Source: Phenylobacterium sp. (GTDB taxonomy: Bacteria; Pseudomonadota; Alphaproteobacteria; Caulobacterales; Caulobacteraceae). From it: a stretch of DNA of 64,000 nt. A program made the position numbers and the translations under genes. The DNA lies in contig NZ_JAUXXE010000065.1 in assembly GCF_030681155.1 (NCBI RefSeq), forward strand, positions 41,294 through 105,293. The letters run 5' to 3'. Below are positions 61,135-64,000 of this stretch, one piece after another. The notes beneath the pieces were generated by a model that saw only the letters and a program-made list of their open reading frames with translations, did not search any database and was not told the DNA's origin. Position 1 is the stretch's first letter, and each line of letters opens with the position of its first letter.

Positions 61135-62004
61135 ATGGCCAGGAGGCGCTGGCGGATTCTGGCGGGACTCGGACTGGCGTTGCTGACCGTGCTCGTCGCC
61201 TTGGCGGGCGTCTATGTCGCGACGATCTGGCGGCCACAATTCCTGACGTCGTCGGCCCGCGCCAGCCACGCCAAGTTCATGGCCTCGGGACTGGAGCTGG
61301 TGACGCCGCCTGGCCCCGGCCCGTTCCCCACGGTGCTGCTCATCCACGGCTGCGGCGGGCTTCGCGGCCCATACGAGCCCAACCCGATCATGGACGAATA
61401 CGCCGCCTCGGCGGTCAAGGCCGGTTGGGCCGCCGCCATCCTGGACAGCTACGCGCCCCGCGACTGGGAGGCGCGCTGGGCGCGCATCAGGGTGTGTAGC
61501 GGACTGCGGCTCCGAGGGTTCCACCGCGCCGCCGACGTCCTGGCCGGCCTAGACGTCTTGCAAGACGACCCGCGCGTCGACACTCGCCATCTGCGTATCG
61601 CCTCATGGAGCCACGGTGGCTGGGCGGTCGGTGATCTGGTCACCCTGCGCGATCCCGGCGACGGCAGCCTGCGCCGCACCATGGCCGGTGTCGAAGCCAT
61701 CTATTTCACCTACCCCTTCTGCGCATTTCCCGCGCAGGCGGGACGAAGGGACTGGACATGGAAGGGCGACGTCCGCTGGGTCTTCGCCGAGCATGACACC
61801 GTACAGAGCAAGGCCGGCTGCCAGCCGATGATCGAACGCGCCCGCCGGGCCGGCGCCCGGACCGACATCGTCGAGTTTCCAGGCGTGACCCATGCCTTCG
61901 ACGAACGACTGACCACGCCCGACTCGACGTTCCGGTTCGACCCTGAGGCCGCCGCCCGCGCCCACGCGGAATTCACCGCCTGGCTGAAGACCCCGGTGAG
62001 TTGA
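61135..62004 (+). CDS. Membrane-anchored dienelactone-hydrolase-like protein
   Basis: The 289-residue protein has one N-terminal membrane helix (ILAGLGLALLTVLVALAGVYVA), an oxyanion-type HGCGG motif (LLIHGCGGLRGPY), the Ser nucleophile in IASWSHGGWA and a His in FPGVTHAFDE. It resembles dienelactone hydrolase-like enzymes but uses Ser instead of Cys. GGAGGG precedes the ATG at 61135. Confidence 0.8.
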   Translation: MARRRWRILAGLGLALLTVLVALAGVYVATIWRPQFLTSSARASHAKFMASGLELVTPPGPGPFPTVLLIHGCGGLRGPYEPNPIMDEYAASAVKAGWAAAILDSYAPRDWEARWARIRVCSGLRLRGFHRAADVLAGLDVLQDDPRVDTRHLRIASWSHGGWAVGDLVTLRDPGDGSLRRTMAGVEAIYFTYPFCAFPAQAGRRDWTWKGDVRWVFAEHDTVQSKAGCQPMIERARRAGARTDIVEFPGVTHAFDERLTTPDSTFRFDPEAAARAHAEFTAWLKTPVS

Positions 62005-62216
62005 GCGGCGAGCTGGGGCGCTTGGCTGCGCGCTGTTTGCTTGGCGACCGATGGCGCTGGCGGCGCCTTGGCCGACGCGGCGCTGCCGATCGGCGTGGAG
62101 CAAGCGCGCGCCCCCCCGGGGCAATTTACTTGGAAGCGCGCGGGTAAATCCCGATATCGGCCTCCAACAGTGGCCGCCAGAATCCAAGCTCTGGATTACT
62201 AGCGAGGAATGAGGCC

Positions 62217-63716
62217 ATGGCGAAGAAGCCCAACATACTGGTCCTGTGGGGCGACGATATCGGTCAGTCGAACCTCAGTTGCTTCACCAAGGGCATGATG
62301 GGCTACAGGACGCCCAATATCGACCGCATCGCCAATGAAGGCATGCTGTTCACCGACTACTACGCCGAGCAAAGCTGCACCGCCGGTCGCGCCAGCTTCA
62401 TCACCGGCCAGGGCGGGCTGCGCACAGGCCTGACAAAGGTCGGTATGCCCGGGGCCAAGGAGGGCATGAAGGACTCGATCCCGACCATCGCCACGGTGCT
62501 CAAGGCGCAGGGCTACGCTACCGGCCAATTCGGCAAAAACCACCTCGGCGACCGCGATGAGCAATTGCCCACGATGCATGGCTTCGACGAGTTCTTCGGC
62601 AACCTCTACCATCTCAACGCCGAGGAAGAGCCGGAGAACCCCGACTATCCCGATCCCGCGGAATTCCCGAACTTCCGCAAGCGCTTCGGCCCGCGCGGGG
62701 TGCTGCACTGCAAGGCCGACGGCAAGGGCGGTCAGTCGATCGAAGACACCGGCCCGTTGACCAAGAAGCGCATGCAGACGATCGACGACGAGGTGACCGA
62801 AAGGGCGGCGGCCTTCATTCGCGAGCAGGTGAAGGCGGGCGCGCCATTCTTCGTCTGGTTCAACACCACCCACATGCACTTCCGCACCCACGTGAAGCCG
62901 GAAAGCAGGGGCCAGGCCGGACGCTGGCAGAGCGAGTATCATGACGTGATGATCGATCACGACAAGGCGATCGGCGTGCTGCTCGACCTCGTGGACGAAC
63001 TCGGCGTCGCCGACGACACCTTCGTCATGTACTCGACCGATAACGGCCCGCATTGCAATTCTTGGCCCGACGCCGGCACGACGCCGTTCCGATCAGAAAA
63101 GAACACCAGCTGGGAAGGCGCCTACCGCGTGCCCGCCATGGTGCGTTGGCCGGGCAACATTCCCGCCGGCTCGGTCTCGAACGATATCGTCTCGCACCTC
63201 GACTGGTTGCCGACCTTCGCCGAGATGGCGGGGGCCGCCACGATCAAGGAAGACCTCAAGAAGGGCGCCACGCTCAACGGCAAGACCTTCAAAACTTACC
63301 TCGACGGCAATAGCCTGGTCGGCCACCTGACCAAGAGCGAGAAGAGCCCGCGCAAGGGCTTCATCTATTTCACCGACGAAGGTGAAGTGGCCGGGTTGCG
63401 CATGGACAACTGGAAAGTGGTGTTCATGGAGCAGAAGGTCGAGGGAACTCTGGAGATCTGGGCCCGGCCCTTCATCACCGGCCGCGTTCCCAAGCTGTTC
63501 AACCTCCGCACCGATCCCTATGAGTTCGCCGATATCACCTCGAACACCTACTGGGATTGGTACCTCGACCGGGCGTTCATTCTGGTCCCGTGCCAGGACA
63601 TCATCGGCGAGTATCTCCAGACGCTGAAGGAGTTCCCGCCGGCCCAGAAGGCCGGAACCTTCAATCTGGAGAAGGTGATGGACACGCTGCAGTTCGGCGC
63701 AACGGGCGCGTCCTGA
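62217..63716 (+). CDS. Type I arylsulfatase
   Basis: The 499-residue protein has the N-terminal metal site NILVLWGDDIGQSN, the formylglycine motif CTAGRASFITGQ (C-T-A-x-R, the accepted variant of C-x-P-x-R), and MYSTDNGPHCNSWPD with the second metal ligands. It hydrolyses sulfate esters after Cys modification. No signal peptide is visible, so it may be cytosolic or have a misread start. The sulfotransferase at 5468 shows that sulfated compounds are handled in this organism. Confidence 0.9.
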   Translation: MAKKPNILVLWGDDIGQSNLSCFTKGMMGYRTPNIDRIANEGMLFTDYYAEQSCTAGRASFITGQGGLRTGLTKVGMPGAKEGMKDSIPTIATVLKAQGYATGQFGKNHLGDRDEQLPTMHGFDEFFGNLYHLNAEEEPENPDYPDPAEFPNFRKRFGPRGVLHCKADGKGGQSIEDTGPLTKKRMQTIDDEVTERAAAFIREQVKAGAPFFVWFNTTHMHFRTHVKPESRGQAGRWQSEYHDVMIDHDKAIGVLLDLVDELGVADDTFVMYSTDNGPHCNSWPDAGTTPFRSEKNTSWEGAYRVPAMVRWPGNIPAGSVSNDIVSHLDWLPTFAEMAGAATIKEDLKKGATLNGKTFKTYLDGNSLVGHLTKSEKSPRKGFIYFTDEGEVAGLRMDNWKVVFMEQKVEGTLEIWARPFITGRVPKLFNLRTDPYEFADITSNTYWDWYLDRAFILVPCQDIIGEYLQTLKEFPPAQKAGTFNLEKVMDTLQFGATGAS

Positions 63717-63885
63717 GCATCTGGCTGTCGCTCGCTTCGCCAAGGCGAGGCGAGCGATCCGCCCTTCCGCGAACGCCGATGGAATGGCAGGTTTCCACCC
63801 TTCTGAGACCTCGGCGGGGTCCGCCTCTCAGCGCGATGGTCGATGTCCGCTTCCAGGGGAGGCGGTGATGACCGCTAGCGACCGA

Positions 63886-64000
63886 GGCTGTGTAAAAACG
63901 CGAAGCACCGTAGACTCCTGATGCAGCAGCGTTGGGGGGGTTGGATGTCCCGTTTCGTTGAAGGTGAAGACCGCCGACAGCCGGCGTTGCTTCCAAGTTG
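63886..64000 (+). mobile_element. Left end of an IS1182-like insertion sequence (continues outside window)
   Basis: GGCTGTGTAAAAACG at 63886 resembles IS1182-family terminal sequence, and a transposase start follows 45 bases in. The right end is beyond the window, so target duplication and family cannot be confirmed. Confidence 0.65.
63945..64000 (+). CDS. Transposase N-terminus, IS1182-like (3' end outside window)
   Basis: The ATG at 63945 follows a G-rich stretch and reads MSRFVEGEDRRQPALLPS before the window ends. The pattern RF-x-EGEDR-x-Q is the standard N-terminus of IS1182-family transposases. Confidence 0.75.
   Translation, partial: MSRFVEGEDRRQPALLPS

Noticed and set aside
63726..63757. 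Imperfect hairpin after the arylsulfatase gene as a terminator
   Set aside because: It has mismatches and no following T-run, so it was not listed as a feature.

Overview
This window is a GC-rich, gene-dense stretch of an alphaproteobacterial chromosome. It most likely comes from a Caulobacteraceae member (Caulobacter or Phenylobacterium-like). The pointers are an S-layer-like RTX protein beside surface-polysaccharide genes, a phoR/pstCAB-phoU-phoB locus of the Caulobacter type (here interrupted), a PEP-CTERM protein, many TTG/GTG starts with clear Shine-Dalgarno sites, and short palindromic repeats typical of these genomes. The identification rests on protein motifs and gene order read by eye; no database search was possible.

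Layout. 1-13.6 kb is a cell-surface region: the C-terminal part of a calcium-binding RTX/S-layer-like protein, a GT4 glycosyltransferase, a hexapeptide acetyltransferase, an M23 lipoprotein, a sulfotransferase, and a tightly coupled operon (rfbF, rfbG, C-methyltransferase, RmlC-like epimerase, NAD-dependent reductase) that should make a CDP-activated, C-methylated 6-deoxyhexose. A TPR/GT41 glycosyltransferase and a SemiSWEET follow. 13.7-27.1 kb is the phosphate region: an orphan Sbp-type binding protein and an OprO/P-like porin diverge from phoR. A 4.1-kb block of unrelated genes (DJ-1/PfpI, GFA, LprI-like, two L,D-transpeptidases) separates phoR from pstC-pstA-pstB-phoU-phoB, which has a near-consensus Pho box. 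27.2-32.0 kb is mixed (HD protein, PEP-CTERM protein, tRNA-Gly, acetyltransferase, AraC regulator, secreted protein). 32.1-43.4 kb is a cobalamin uptake and salvage locus: divergent cobP, a cobalamin riboswitch, then btuB-cobC-cobO-btuF-btuC-btuD-cbiB-cobQ-cobT-cobS with almost every junction overlapping. 43.5-52.2 kb holds signalling and stress genes (HWE-type kinase, Crp/Fnr regulator, truncated haemoglobin, porin, GST, SDR). 52.3-58.3 kb is probably catabolic (dienelactone hydrolase, VOC protein, TetR, alpha/beta hydrolase, amidohydrolase). 58.4-64 kb has hisC, an S51 peptidase, a duplicated-HTH protein, a hydrolase, an arylsulfatase, and the left end of an IS1182-like element.

Most notable points: (i) a 136-bp palindromic repeat lies in frame inside cbiB, and related repeats or REPs affect the ends of two other genes, so short repeats are remodelling coding sequences here; (ii) the RTX protein is built from eleven uninterrupted 36-residue super-repeats; (iii) the CDP-sugar operon lacks the RfbH dehydratase, predicting a branched 6-deoxysugar rather than a 3,6-dideoxysugar; (iv) phoR is split from pst, with a decayed TonB-receptor tail at the junction; (v) tandem perfect palindromes precede a truncated haemoglobin gene; (vi) a perfect inverted repeat sits in the tetR/hydrolase divergent promoter.
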